Origin: Toxotes chatareus
Taxonomy: Eukaryota; Chordata; Actinopteri; Toxotidae
Direction: 5' to 3'
Assembly (NCBI GenBank): GCA_016801885.1
Contig: CM028888.1
Coordinates: 4,758,501 to 4,822,500, forward strand
DNA length: 64,000 nucleotides
The number at the start of each line of letters is the position of its first letter. The stretch's first letter is position 1. Below are positions 12,286 to 24,394 of this stretch, piece after piece. The position numbers and the translations under genes are program-made. Below the pieces are notes generated by a model. It was not told the DNA's origin and made no database searches. It was given only the letters and a program-made list of their open reading frames with translations.

Positions 12286-13599
12286 GTCAGACATATCATC
12301 ATGACACTGTGGACATAAACAAAAAGATTATGAGCTCCTCTGCTGCATCAACATGTTTGTATTGGTTGAATTTGTACAGAAAGTTCCACCAGAGTTTTTT
12401 CTCCATATATGATTTGTTGAATAGTCTGTAGATGCGGCATTTAAAATAATGAAAATATTTTGACGACACAAATTCTTTTAAAATAGCAGCAGAAAAGTCA
12501 AAGTTGCCAGATGTCTTGTAAAAACTTATAAGTACACACTTTAATCAGTTGAAATTCAAACTGTGAAAAACTGAGATCGCATTGAATCATCAGGTCCCTC
12601 CTGAATCACACTTGCAATCTGTTTGTATATTTTCACAAATCAGCATGCATGTTGTGGTGTGGTGTGTGTTGTGGTGGTGTGCTCGTTCAGCCTTCTCATT
12701 CAGCCCTCTCTGGCTAACTGGAGCCATGGATTGACACATAGATAGAAAACATCATCTTGGATTAGTCCCACTCGCCCTAAATCAAGGCAGACCCAACAGT
12801 AATCAACAAACCGGGAAAACTTGGCAGGCCGATGTTGTTTATCAGTGCTCAGCTATGAAGATGGGAAGACGAGGATGATCTAGGTGCCAAGATGTAAATA
12901 GGAAGAAGTAAATCCCCCTTCAACAGATGTGTGATGGCTCAGAACAGTTTCACTGCTGGTGATGAACTCTTTAATTTGGGGGAAAGAATGTCTCAAACTT
13001 CCCCCACTTCATTATGTTGGTGGCGTGCGTGGGGCAAGGGTACGTGCTGGAGACTCACTGTGCATCATGTTTATGTGCATATGTGTTTGTCAGCCCTTAG
13101 TTTTATAATAATGCAGTCATTAGCTTGGGATATTTTTGCATAAAGTTGATATTTTGCACTGTCCAGAATAAGAAAGGTTCATCCTCTGAGGTGCATGACT
13201 GTGCCAGATGAACAACATGGCAAACAGCCCAGAACCAGATTTTGCGTGCTCTTGTACACAAGTATTAACTTTGGCCTAATAGCGGTGTCACATGGAATAC
13301 CGGGGGGATCACCGTCCCCTAGCCCTGCCCCAGCATGACAGACAAAATCAGATGAGAGAAAAGAGTGCAGCTACTGCACATTCAGACCGGAAACCGATTC
13401 CCAAAATAGCCACACATCATTATCATCATCTTGTGTTTTGTCCTTCAATCCGAAACTGTGACCCTCAGGCTCCCAATATCAGCTCCCATTGGTTGGCTCC
13501 ACTTTTTCTTTGCGGCTACTCATACCCCCCACATTCCTCCAGAACATTTGAGAAGGGAAGGTTGGGTGGTGTAGTCAGGATTTTGAGGGGCAGTGGTGA

Positions 13600-13612
13600 G
13601 GGGGGGGGGGGG
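13600..13612 (+). repeat. Poly(G) run (13 G)
   Basis: A G13 homopolymer at the upstream edge of a candidate regulatory block. Its length is likely variable and hard to sequence. Confidence 0.85.
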
Positions 13613-13619
13613 TTACTCC

Positions 13620-13760
13620 TGAGGGGCATGCCCTCAGCCAATCAGCTTGCCAGAGGTAAAGAAGGGTTAAATGAGGCTAATGATCCAACAGCCATAACAG
13701 CGGAAAGGAGCACTCTAAATATAGGCATTCTAGTCTGGAACGAATAGAAAGGGTTGGGGA
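13620..13760. promoter_or_regulatory. Candidate enhancer-like block with MEF2 and CCAAT words
   Basis: The block lies 1.4 kb after the finger-3 exon. It contains a perfect MEF2-type word CTAAATATAG at 13715-13724, a CCAAT word at 13638-13642 within GCCAATCAGC, and GGCTAATGATCC. Open frames run through it on both strands, which is common in GC-balanced conserved DNA and is not taken as coding evidence. Its status depends on alignment to other vertebrates. Confidence 0.3.
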
Positions 13761-16700
13761 GGGTGGCAGCTGCAGCCAGGGCCAGACGTGTCTTCCTGCC
13801 AGACAACTGGAGCAGCAGCAGCAGTAATAGTATAGTAATCATCCATGTGTTCAGCCCCTGTGAGGGATCAGAGTTTGAAAAATGGGCTCTGATAAAATAT
13901 GACAAGGCAGTTTCACTACACGGTCTGATTCTCACTTTCAGTTTCTCTTTGCTTATGATCTTTATGCTGCTGCACACCTACATTATGAAAGTCCTGGCTC
14001 TGGATTTGAACACTTGACATTTGACATCCTCGTTCTGAAGGCCTGCACCTTAATGTTATTAAGGTTGCTGTCATTGCTGTAACTCAGAATCAATACACAT
14101 TGTCTGTTTATTAGCTTACCAATATTTAAGTGTTTTTTTTTTTTTTGTTTTTTTTCATCAGTTACTAATCAACACAAGTCTTTTACAGTCATTTGAATTA
14201 CAGTTGTCCACACTGCTTTATGCATGTGAAGAAAGCAGAGGTTCTCTTTGTGCTGCAGATCCGCTCATTTGCTGCAGACAATGTATTTATTGCCTTATCT
14301 GAGTGTGTTTGTGTGTGTGCTGTTACATATGGTGACATTCAAAGGTTAAGTATTATTCATGCACTGAGCTCCACAGTGAGTTGAAGGTTGATAGCATTTA
14401 GCCAGTTGGTCTGTTTCCAACAGGGAAAGACTGATGACATGAGAGTTAGAGAGGTAAACAAACAACTCCCTTCCTGTGCCTCTCACTCTAACTTTGTGGA
14501 GACTTATGATGAGCTTGTCTGGTTTTGTCTGCTCTATTGTCCAGTGGGAGCTACTTGTACAACCACACATGTAGGTCTTCTCCAGTCAGGTCAATGGACA
14601 AATCAGGAGCTTTTTCTTTTTCTTTTTCTTTTTTTTAAGTCATAAACACACCACAGTGCAGCTGTACATCATGCTCCCATGTACTGTGGGACTGGATTCT
14701 GTATTCATTCATTTAATTTACCACTTGACAGGCCAGTCTTTCAGGCTGTGGCCTGCTAGGACACTGATTTTGAATACCAAACTTTGGAAGTTGGAGCTGT
14801 GTTTACATCTTAGCCTCTTTTACTTTTTGAAGCTCTTAGGCTCTGAGAATAGCTTAAAAGAAAGACAGTCCCAATTTTGTATCATTGGGTGTGATGAATA
14901 TGGCATCCTCATGGACCTGCCAGCAGGGCCTTAGATTTTTTATTCTATGTTTTGGATATGGTCTTCTTTATGTATCTTGAAAATGTAAATAATGATATCT
15001 CAGCAGAACATACAGGGCCAGACAAAACAAAAGAAACTACATTAGATACAACATCAGCTTCACTGGACAGTACTGTGTTAAATCAGTTTGAGCTCGAAAG
15101 CTTAACAAACATGGATTTATTTATACAGAAATGTCTGTGTGTACAGTACCCAAGACGCAAAACATCAGAGAGGGTGTGTGGTGGGAGCAGGGGGTTACTG
15201 TTGGCCATCAAAGCCAGATTTGATCTCTGCCTGCCTCTTGGCAGCGCTTCAGCCCTTGGCTAATGTTCTCTGATGACAATATTTGGCCTCTGAAACTGTG
15301 GCTGTTTCTTGCTGCTTTGAATGGGAACTATTGTGGCATCTCTCCTCTGTCGGTCTGATCAGCTGCAGTCTGACTAAACCTCTGTCTCTTTCTCACTTTG
15401 CCTGTCTTCTCCTGCTTTTAACAGAACTGCCCATGTTTGGTAGATGACACACCTCTCTCTGTCGCTGAACAGCTAGCGTATGTGGGACGTATAGCGGGTG
15501 GTTATCCAAAACCATTGAATAGTTTGGGGGCCGTTGAGGCATTCCTTAAGTTGTCGTCATTCCTAACGGACAAGCTCTGTTGCATGGGGGCAGGGGTGAC
15601 TGGTCAGGATGCCAGGGCAACTAGCAGCAAAACATCATGTGGCTGTTTTTACCCAGTGAACTCGTGCAAATACACACGCACAAACACTCACTGCAAACTA
15701 TCCCCTACTTTGGCAGTGTTGTGCAACACATACACATTCAAATGAATCCAGGAATGCCTGTGTTCAGAAGCCGAAGTCACTTGTGAGTTGCATTACATCT
15801 ACTCACGGCTAATTTTTGTCACATATTTTCCAAAATTGGATGGCATCGCATCAGAGACTCTGTCTCTCTAAACTGGGACTCGCCTCAGGGCTTTTGTAAG
15901 CAAGAACACAGTCTGTCTGGCTTTCATGGCGCTCTCATCCTTAAAGAAAAACACTGCTGTCATTTAGAGTTGTAGCCCATTTACTACTGTCTCTGTCTCG
16001 TGTCCTCCAATTGTTATGCAATGTGTGCACTGAGACTTCGACTCATTTTTAAAGACCTAGCTTGGCACTGATAGCAGCCTTCGCAGGCAAACACAACATG
16101 TAAGGCTGTACTTATAGGAAGGATTTCCTGGTGGAGACTTCCATTTCATCATGTGCCTGTCAGATGATTGACAGGAAGCAGAGCGTAATGTAATGTGCAT
16201 ACTGATATGAAACCACTCCAGACTGCATTTTTATTTTGAAATAGTGCCTAGGCAAGTGTGAATAGCTGTCAGTGGCTTCCTCTGAATGGAGAAGCAAAGT
16301 TAAAAAGGAATAAAACCCTAATACTTGCACTTATTACTAAATAATAGTAGACCAGATTCAGAACTGACATACTACATGTCACTGCTCTGTGTGGTCATCT
16401 GAATTCAGAATTTCTGGAATTTATAAAGAAATTTTACAGGATGTTAAAAATACAAACATCTCTTCTAACATAGACAAACCAGACAAGAAGATTGCCTATC
16501 ATGGAATGATTTTCTAATTTCTTCCTATCATACATTATTTTGAACGTCCGAGTGTGTCCAGCAGCACACGACAGTCCTGGACAAGGACTAATATAATCAA
16601 AGGCAGGGGCAAGCGAGACCTTTTGCGGAAATATCAAAAAAAGAAAAAAACTTAATTAAATTTTAATGTGATTTCACATGATGTAATGCCAGTCTGCAGC

Positions 16701-16970
16701 CAAATGTCCTCAAATGCCAAAGCACGCCAATGTGCTCAGACTTTTTTTTTTTTTAATCTGAGCAGCATTGTTCCTTTCAAAGAGATTTTTTGTTCAAAAT
16801 GACATGCTTTACGTGATGTACTGGCAGTCGTGCCTTTCCTCTGGGAGCCCGTACAGGCAAAAAAGGTCATTTTTTTTCAATGTCAACAAATTTAGCTGTT
16901 GTATTTCTAACACTGGCTTTCAATTAATGGGCCAGAAAAAAAAGGATTTTACCTATTAATGAGGCTTGGA

Positions 16971-16990
16971 TTTTTTTTTTTTTTTTTTTT
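16971..16990 (+). repeat. Poly(T) run (20 T)
   Basis: A T20 homopolymer. No target-site duplication or element body is visible around it, so I do not assign it to a retroposon. Confidence 0.85.
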
Positions 16991-18487
16991 CTAAACCAAG
17001 GACAATAAAGTGCTTCAACACATAATGTGAGCTCAGCTATTGCAAGGCACAGTAAAATTTAAGGAGATAGTTACTTTTTAATACGGACAGTCATTATTAC
17101 GTTCTGTTTTACAAATCTTTGCAGGTTTGGTTTGCGTAGGAAAGTTGCTCAAACAGTACCAACAGTCCTCAGAAGTCAGAAGTTCCTGGCAGAAAAGCTG
17201 TAATTGTCCATTACTGCTGTTCACTGTCATTTCCTCTTTGCGATATCAGCTGTAAGCTGTTTCCAGATCTGTGGATTTTAATGTGGATTTTGTCCCACAC
17301 CATAATATCATATTGTGAAAGTGTTGTGCTCATTTACGCACAGCAACCATCAACGTGTCATTTTCAGTTTGCATTTCCAGTAAAGCCTTTCCCCCCGTCA
17401 GGCTGTACAAGACTGTTCTGATCTCTGAGCTGCTGTTTTTCTCTCATTCTGTCTTTATCTCTGTACTTCTGCCAGCTATCGTCATCTCTTTTTTTTTCAT
17501 TAGATTGTTTCGGTCCCCGCCATAATTTATAGCTCTTGTATTTTATTGGTAAAACCCACCACACTCACATTCCACTTGATTAAACTGGAGCTTGGTGCAG
17601 AAAAGCAAAAGGTCAGAATATGTGCACAGAGAAAGTGGCTCACAAACAAAAAAAGTTAAAGTAGTTTTTTTTAGTCTGTCTCTCTGCTGATTTCAAAAAT
17701 GCAGATTTCATTACTAGGGCTTCATGCATTTTACAGGCTCTGCAGGCACTATATTTGCCAATGTGAATTGTATATCCGTAAGTGCACACTTTGTAACTTG
17801 CATTGAAATCTGCACATTAATCCGTCAAACCAAGGACACAGACCGTATGAGCAGTTGCCTGTTATTCAACATGAGTTGTGAGTAGCACTTGAAAAGATAG
17901 GAGACTGCATCCCCCAATGCGACCTGTGTAGAAATTAGTTCGGAGTCCACAGGCTTTGGAAGAATTTGTTGTCCAACTGTTGGTGTTCCTGTTTATACAT
18001 GAATCATCTCCATGTGCACACACGCACAGCGGTGCCAGAGAAAATCCACATATAATAGGAGGGGGAGGCTGCTCTCTTACTCTTCTATTTTTCTTTCTTT
18101 CTCTCTTTATCTCCCTCCGTCCTTTTTTAAAGTCTTGTAATACAGGGAAAATATGCAAACCATGGAGTGGCAGTAGTGGGTTTAGCCAGTGGGAACACAG
18201 CGTGATTCCAGCAGGCCGCGGCCACAGAGTAAACACTTTCTTTTCTCAAGCCAGAAATAGTTTGGCTGGAGAGAGAGCGGTGGAAAAGGAGGGAGGAAGG
18301 AAAGGAGGAGAGACAGAGGAGGAGAAGGAGCAGAGGGGGAAAAGGGAGTACAACAAGTTATGATGGCCAGAAAAAAAAGAAGCTCTTTTTAGTCACATTA
18401 TTTCTTTTCTTTCGCGCCTTTTTCTTCGTCGTAAAGCGTTCACTCTGCTCGCCTAGCTATCCGTTACCTCCAGTACCAACACACATA

Positions 18488-18490
<3 letters not shown>

Positions 18491-18530
<40 letters not shown>
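18491..18530. repeat. (AC)20 microsatellite
   Basis: A pure 40-base AC repeat, preceded by looser ACAC/ATAC units from about 18478. It is the longest uninterrupted dinucleotide tract in the window and a likely polymorphic marker. Confidence 0.97.
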
Positions 18531-18533
<3 letters not shown>

Positions 18534-18534
18534 C

Positions 18535-19010
18535 CACTCATGTCACTCAAGCAAATTAGGCCAATGGCAGCGCTACACAGGGGTCACGTCAAAAGTGCCG
18601 ATTGTCTCAATCACATTAGTCCAGCACTGGCATCTGTTTAGCATTTAGTTAATTGTGATGTTATTAACTTGTCAGTGAGCATTAGGGTGGCGATAAGCAA
18701 AGCAAATATTCTTCCACCCCGGGCAGGCAGTGCTACACATGTGTTGCTGATACACACACATTGAGGCACCACACATATATGAATGTACAAGCATACAGCC
18801 CCCCTGGACCATGAAAGTGCGAATGCAACTCCACTCAACCTACTGATCACTCTTTAGTCTTATTAGCCGTTAGAATGAAATCATCAGCATAAAGATAAAA
18901 TAAACACGTTTATGAGGCATTTTATCTCAACGCAGCTACAGGGCAGATGTGCATTAGCATTATGATTTCTGATCACAAAATGTTAGCGTGGTGAGCTTCC
19001 TGTCGGTGTC
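18535..19010. promoter_or_regulatory. Candidate conserved non-coding block
   Basis: This block follows the (AC)20 repeat and has no repeat character itself. It contains a spaced inverted homeodomain-like word, GTTAAT and ATTAAC nine bases apart at 18649-18669, plus GGCCAATGGCAGCGCTAC and AAGCAAATATTC words. Composition and word content resemble developmental enhancers. No alignment was possible here. Confidence 0.28.
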
Positions 19011-19111
19011 ATCTGGTGAGTCAAAATGTTGATTCACACCACCCAAGTGCTCGTCGTTTCGGCATCCCACTCATAAATGAGCAAGCTGTCCACGGACGAA
19101 GGAAGATTATC

Positions 19112-19162
19112 CGTCTGTCTGTCTGTCTGCCTGTCTGTCTGTCTCTCTGTCTGTCTGTCTGT
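19112..19162. repeat. (CTGT)n tetranucleotide repeat
   Basis: About 51 bases of CTGT units with single-base interruptions (CTGC, CTCT). The apparent Val-Cys-Leu-Ser repeat peptide across it is an artefact of the microsatellite. Confidence 0.95.
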
Positions 19163-19429
19163 GCCCAGCTGGCCAGGGAGCTCACATAGGGTATTTTGGG
19201 TCACAGTGTGGTATCAGGTGCCATGTTCACCATGCCAGGCCAACACTGAGACGTACAGACACATACAAAGACAAAAGTATTTGCCTGTTTGCATCAAACA
19301 AACAGGCAAAACATTACACAGTACATATTTATGGCTTCATGTTTAAAGCTACAAAGACTGCACTCACTTTTTTTGTCTGGTTTACTCATTGCCTTCTTTA
19401 TTTTGTCAAAAAATTGTTTTGTCTATTAG

Positions 19430-19640
19430 GTGTCAAAAGATGGCTAAAAGCTTCAAATTCCTTGTTTTGCTTTTTTAAAGGACTCAAAGATACAGTCAAC
19501 TGATAAAAGCTGCAAATCCTTACATTTGAGTAGCTGGAAAAAGCTGCAGTTTCGGAGCTTTTGCTTGATAATTAATTTCAGCAGTTAATCAATTATCAAA
19601 ACTGTTGTCAGCTAATCAATTAATCAGCTCTCTTGGTACC
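19430..19640. repeat. Dispersed teleost ATTAATC-type repeat
   Basis: The segment 19565-19625 carries reiterated TTGATAATTAAT, TTAATCAATTATC and CTAATCAATTAATCAG words. They resemble a very common fish repeat with the core TAATCGATTAATCGACTAAT. The copy is degenerate, the CG steps having decayed to CA, and its outer limits are guessed. The family assignment is from memory of the pattern. Confidence 0.55.
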
Positions 19641-20841
19641 AGATACAGGATATACAGGTTCAGTGTCAATAATTCACAGTATTATATCATAAAAAATTCT
19701 TTAGGACAGTGGTGCTAGAAAGTGGTTTCTGTCTCTATATCGTGGGTGATATGATCAATGACTGATGATGTTTGTAAGATGATCATTTAAAACCCCACAG
19801 CTCCCTTTACCTCTGTCTCTGTAAACAAATGCCTCTTTTTCTTTGCTTCCCTCCATCTCCCCCTCCTTGGCACTCACTCTCACTCACCTTCCAAAATAAG
19901 AAGAGTACAAGTGGTCAGAGACACTATCGGTGGCTAAATTAAATCAAGTGGCACTAGCTAGACTACAGTCAGTTCTCCCGCTACTAACCTCCTCCTTCTC
20001 CCTCAGCAAACAAATTTTTCCCCAGATAAGATCTAAATGAGTTTTTCCAGGCGGAGGAAGATCCTCCGTTTGGCTGATGGATACTGTGCGGGGCTGCAGT
20101 GTGACCAACACCCGGTAGTAATCATCCGCCACAGCCATAAGTGTTATGTACAGCGGCCTATGTGAATAAAGGATGTGTGGTTTGTGTGTAAATGAGATAA
20201 AATGTGTGAATGAGAGCTGGCACTGCTACGTTGCCCCGCACCCAGCTTCATTCATTGAGAAATACCCAACTGGGCCCCTGCACTGCAGAGCCTCAGTGCC
20301 GAGGCTTAGTGTCATGGTGGGCACAGTCGCATTGAGGCATCACCACAGGAAACCATGGGACAACAGCATGTCAGGGAGGGAGGTAGTATTCTTATGAGGG
20401 GGAAATAGGTGGGTGGGATCCAGTAGCAAATTGGGATGTCCGTAGTGTGCAACAGTCGGACTGCGGGAGAATCCCCACATGGATGGATCATTGTAAACCA
20501 GGGACAGCAGCCACACATCCAGAGAGACCAATAAAATGATGTGGTATGGGCAGCAGGAGGGTGGGTTTGGGGGGAGCGGATTATAGACTCCCAGAGGGCT
20601 CTACGATTCACGGGCCATAAAATGGAAGTCAGCAGGACACACTGCAAATCTGGCCAGCCAATATCCACCATCCCTTTCCTCCCTCTTTCAACCCTGAGGA
20701 TGTGTCTCAGCCGTATGTCACAATGCAACCCCAGCAAGCACGTCCCGTTGTCGGACAATCTTAACTCCCTTGGATGCCGCTTTTCTCTCCTGTTACATTT
20801 GCATGTCAGCCGCTGCGGCTTTGTTCAAAATCTGCTTGGTT

Positions 20842-20863
20842 AAAAAAAAAAAAAAAAAAAAAA
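20842..20863 (+). repeat. Poly(A) run (22 A)
   Basis: An A22 homopolymer that separates unremarkable DNA from the candidate regulatory block downstream. No recognisable retroposon body precedes it. Confidence 0.9.
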
Positions 20864-20869
20864 GGACAG

Positions 20870-21480
20870 ATAAGGAAAGAGACAGAACAGTGGAAATCAA
20901 CGAAGGCATTTGTCATTCAGGGAATAAAAAGGCCGCTTTTGTCAGGAGGTTCCCTACTTTCAGATATCCCATCGCATTTTAACCTTGGCAAGGCGAGGAC
21001 TTTGAATATAAAAGGATTCGCCCAAGAGAGCGAAAGAGAGAAAGAGATGTGGAACACTGGCCCCACGTCAACAATAGCCAGGGTTCTTTTGTCCACAGTG
21101 TTATTTGAAGTAAATCTCCCTCTGTAATTAGATTGGAGCTGTTTGTGGACATCTTAGGAGAGCATGTCAGTGTTAAAACAGCAACGCGCGAGGGCCCTTT
21201 TAATTTACAGTGCAAATACCTTTCGATTAGCGTGGAGAGTGAGGAGGGGGAGCAGGGACTGAGGAGGAGGGACAATAGAGGAGTCTTTCAATCCTTTTCT
21301 TTTTGTTGTTGTTGTTTGAGAGCGGGAAGAGGTTCGAGCAGCTCTCCTGTGTTCCTTAATTGTGAAGCAAGGAGATTAGTACGAGTGCTTCCAACCTTTC
21401 ACCCCAAACAAAGGAACCATCAGATCCAGTTGCCTAGTGACACGGGGGTTTCACACCGGCAAATTTAGCCACTTCCTTCA
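20870..21480. promoter_or_regulatory. Candidate conserved non-coding block
   Basis: This sequence lacks repeats and has unusually many CpG-containing words (AGGCGAGGAC, AACGCGCGAGGGCCC) compared with flanking intron. It includes GGCCGCTTTTGTC, a TTTGAATATAAAAGG TATA-like word near 21000-21014 and CTGTAATTAGATT near 21122-21134. No transcription start or open frame with known domains is visible. It could be an enhancer or a cryptic promoter. Confidence 0.3.
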
Positions 21481-21527
21481 CCACTCCAGCTCTTCACGGA
21501 ACATCTTTTTTTCAGGAGATTTCAGGA

Positions 21528-21557
21528 GCTGGAGATTTCAGGAATGAAATCTCCAGC
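21528..21557. repeat. 13 bp perfect inverted repeat with 4 bp loop
   Basis: The left arm 21528-21540 (GCTGGAGATTTCA) is the exact reverse complement of 21545-21557, with loop GGAA between. Two further AGATTTCAGG copies lie just upstream, so the hairpin probably arose by local duplication and inversion. No function is claimed. Confidence 0.85.
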
Positions 21558-21599
21558 CTTTGCTCGTGCACCCCATGCAACCCGTTTCTGTCCCTGTCC

Positions 21600-21960
21600 G
21601 TCTGACAGCACCCTTAATGGCACCGAGCAGCCACGCTAATGAAAATGGCCGTTCATCCTCACTCCAAGTCTGTCTCACAGACTCATATAAAAGTTAATGT
21701 ACCCGTGACAATGACATTCAGAAGACCGTTTAGCTTTGGACAAATGCTGCATTTCTTGGTGGCAAGAGCAGCCGGGCACACAGAAATGTCCTTTTACACT
21801 GCGCGCAGCTCAATCAAAGGGCACTTAGCAGTGTCATATTGATTATGGGAGCTTAACCCCCGTCAATCTCTGATGGGTCATTTTGGCAGCCTTCCCATAG
21901 ATGGGTTCAATGAATAGAACTTGCCTCAACAGGAAGAAAGGGGTTTCCTCATCGAAGGTC
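21600..21960. promoter_or_regulatory. Candidate conserved non-coding block
   Basis: This is one of the most enhancer-like stretches by eye. It contains GCTAATGAAAATGGCCG, TTTAGCTTTGGACAAATG, ACTGCGCGCAGCTCAATC and CATATTGATTATGGG, with no repeat content and no coherent reading frame. Alignment with zbtb16 introns of other fish and mammals would be decisive. Confidence 0.35.
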
Positions 21961-22821
21961 GGTGCTGATCATTTCTCACATAAGATGCTGGAAGTGATAT
22001 ATGCTCATCAGAGGGAGACGCGTATGTATGTCTGTCTCTCCCGCTGCCTCGAGGCAGGAGGAAATTATTAAGACAAAACAAGCAGAGATCCTGGACAATT
22101 CCAATTATGAAAATGACTTATAGACCTAATTAATTATTACTCCATTTGAATGTGATTTCAGCTTCCAATTGATGAGCTGAGTCCATCTCTCTGTCAAGGA
22201 AATGAGATACTTACCAACCAAGCTATAACGAATCAGCTTAGATCGCTTCACACTCATGCAAAGAGGTTTTAATATAAAGTTCTTTATTATAAAATTCTTT
22301 CTTATGTGTTGTCCAGTGATTTTAAAAGTATTTACAGCAGTATACATTTCATCAGTTAGATTTCAGGAATTAGGGAATTTCCAGGCTGTTCTAAATCTGT
22401 GGTTTATTTCAGGAAAACTAAAGGAGAAACGTGAATGCTTGCCAGATTTTCGTTTCTCAATAGAATATTTTATTCTTAGTCATTCTTTAGTCTGAGCCTC
22501 AGAGGTTCTTAACATGCTGCCCCTTTTTAAATTCAGCTGAAGTGACTTCCTGTACATTTTAAAATGTTTTTTGCAGCCATTTACAGAATGAAAGAATTTT
22601 GTAAATGTTTTCATTTACATGTTGATAATTAATTACTGCACACTTTAAATCATGTTTGTTTTTCCTGCAACATCATCATCATATGGCAATGCATTTATAA
22701 GTGCATGCCTGAGTGGAAGACACATTCAGAACTCACATGGCATATGGTTTGCTTCCAAAAGATTTAAAAATTTGCACACGACTTATAGTACAAGGACTAA
22801 AACATGCAAAAATGCAGATAA

Positions 22822-22843
22822 TTTTTTTTTTTTTTTTTTTTTT
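22822..22843 (+). repeat. Poly(T) run (22 T)
   Basis: A T22 homopolymer within AT-rich intron. No associated element body was recognised on either side. Confidence 0.9.
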
Positions 22844-24394
22844 ACTTTCCAGTTACAGTCAGCACTGAATTTTATAACTTTCATGCTGCTTACTTAAGAT
22901 AAAAACATGTGAGATGTCAGTGAGAGAACTTTTATGCAAACCAGAGGCCACAGGTTGTGATTTTACTGAAAACAATCTGCATGTTATAATAGCAAAGATA
23001 TAATTAGATTACAATATATTCTTAAAAATAGCCCCATAATCATAAAGAAGCGAGATGATATTTACAAAATAACAGTGACTTCATTGTGTTGATTGTTAGC
23101 TATGGAGAAAGTCTCACAGCTCAATAGGTCTGGCTGAATCTGACCATGTGGCACGCCATACATTCAGACTGGGAGGAGTGAAACTGAGAGGAGTCATTGA
23201 GTTGGGTTTGTCTTGGAGGTGGCCTGTCAGGACAATACTCCGAAAAGGAACTCAAGTGGGACCCATTACACCCCACCGAGGGCAGACTCTTATCAGTTAA
23301 TAGCAGGTTTCCCTCTGAGAGCAGATTGTTTTGATAGATGGCACCTGGTCAGGACTTTGCAACCAGCCACAAAAAAAAAAACACACACACACACTAGTGT
23401 ATGCTAGATAAGCTCTGGGAGAAAAAAATAAAACCAGCTTCTATGAGTGTTAATTTGTACATAAAGGCAGAGAATAAGAACATATTCATGTCTGATGTTT
23501 TCTGTCTGCTTGAGTCACTGTGCTTTCTTGTTTACTTCTTCTTTCATTGTTTGGTCATGGTAACAAAGAGTACTGTGCATGTTTGCTCAGGTGTGGTGTT
23601 AGGGATGAATCGGCATTTCGCTCGATTAGACAGCATTCTTGTTACAAATCATCATTTTATGTGCCCTATTTGAAGAGACCGCTGTGACCTGGAATGCTTT
23701 CATCTTAGTTGCTGTTGACTTCAGCATGTGTGCTTGTACATCAGTGGCCTTTTCATCATAGTTTTTATTCCAAAGTAAATACCTATGGTTTAGACATAAG
23801 AACAAGCAATTTAAATGTCTCTAATCAAAGTGAAGCTTACTAGTAGAGGGAGCCAAAAAAAGTACCACATGATGTGTTATTAACCAATCTTCGTATCAGA
23901 TCACAGTTAAAACAAATGTCTCACAGGTCATTTATAATTATTGTCTAGTGAGTCTGTCCTGAACTGGTTCAGCAAGATCCTCGGCTCTTATCTGACTGAC
24001 AAGCCTTTGTTTATAGTCTGACCTGCCCATGACTTAAGGTTAAAGATTGTGAAGGACCAGGAAGCTTGAATTCCTTTCTCTTTTTCTTTTTCCATCACTG
24101 GAAAGATGGTGGTGTAAGTCTTGATGTCAAAATATTACAGTGTGTACAGTCACTTTTACTCCCATTGTTTCTGAACAACATTATGAGAATCTTGGCTGAG
24201 GCAGGTGAGCGTTGAATGCAGAGCATTACTGAATCCAATATAAGTTACTGTTGAATATTAATGGTTTCATATAATGAAAAGAATGGGGAAAAACAACTGT
24301 ACATTAGTCATGCATATTAAACATGAGAATGAAATGCAGGGTTGTGCATTTGTGGAGAAGCACAGGTTTATTTAAGAGCATTTAAAACACTTGG

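Noticed and set aside
13292..13747. 151-codon + strand open frame
   Set aside because: Crosses a G13 run and a candidate regulatory block. Composition is not protein-like and no homologue is recognised.
20842..20863. Poly(A) as the tail of a processed pseudogene
   Set aside because: No coding remnant or target duplication precedes it. The same applies to the T20, T22 and T23 runs elsewhere.
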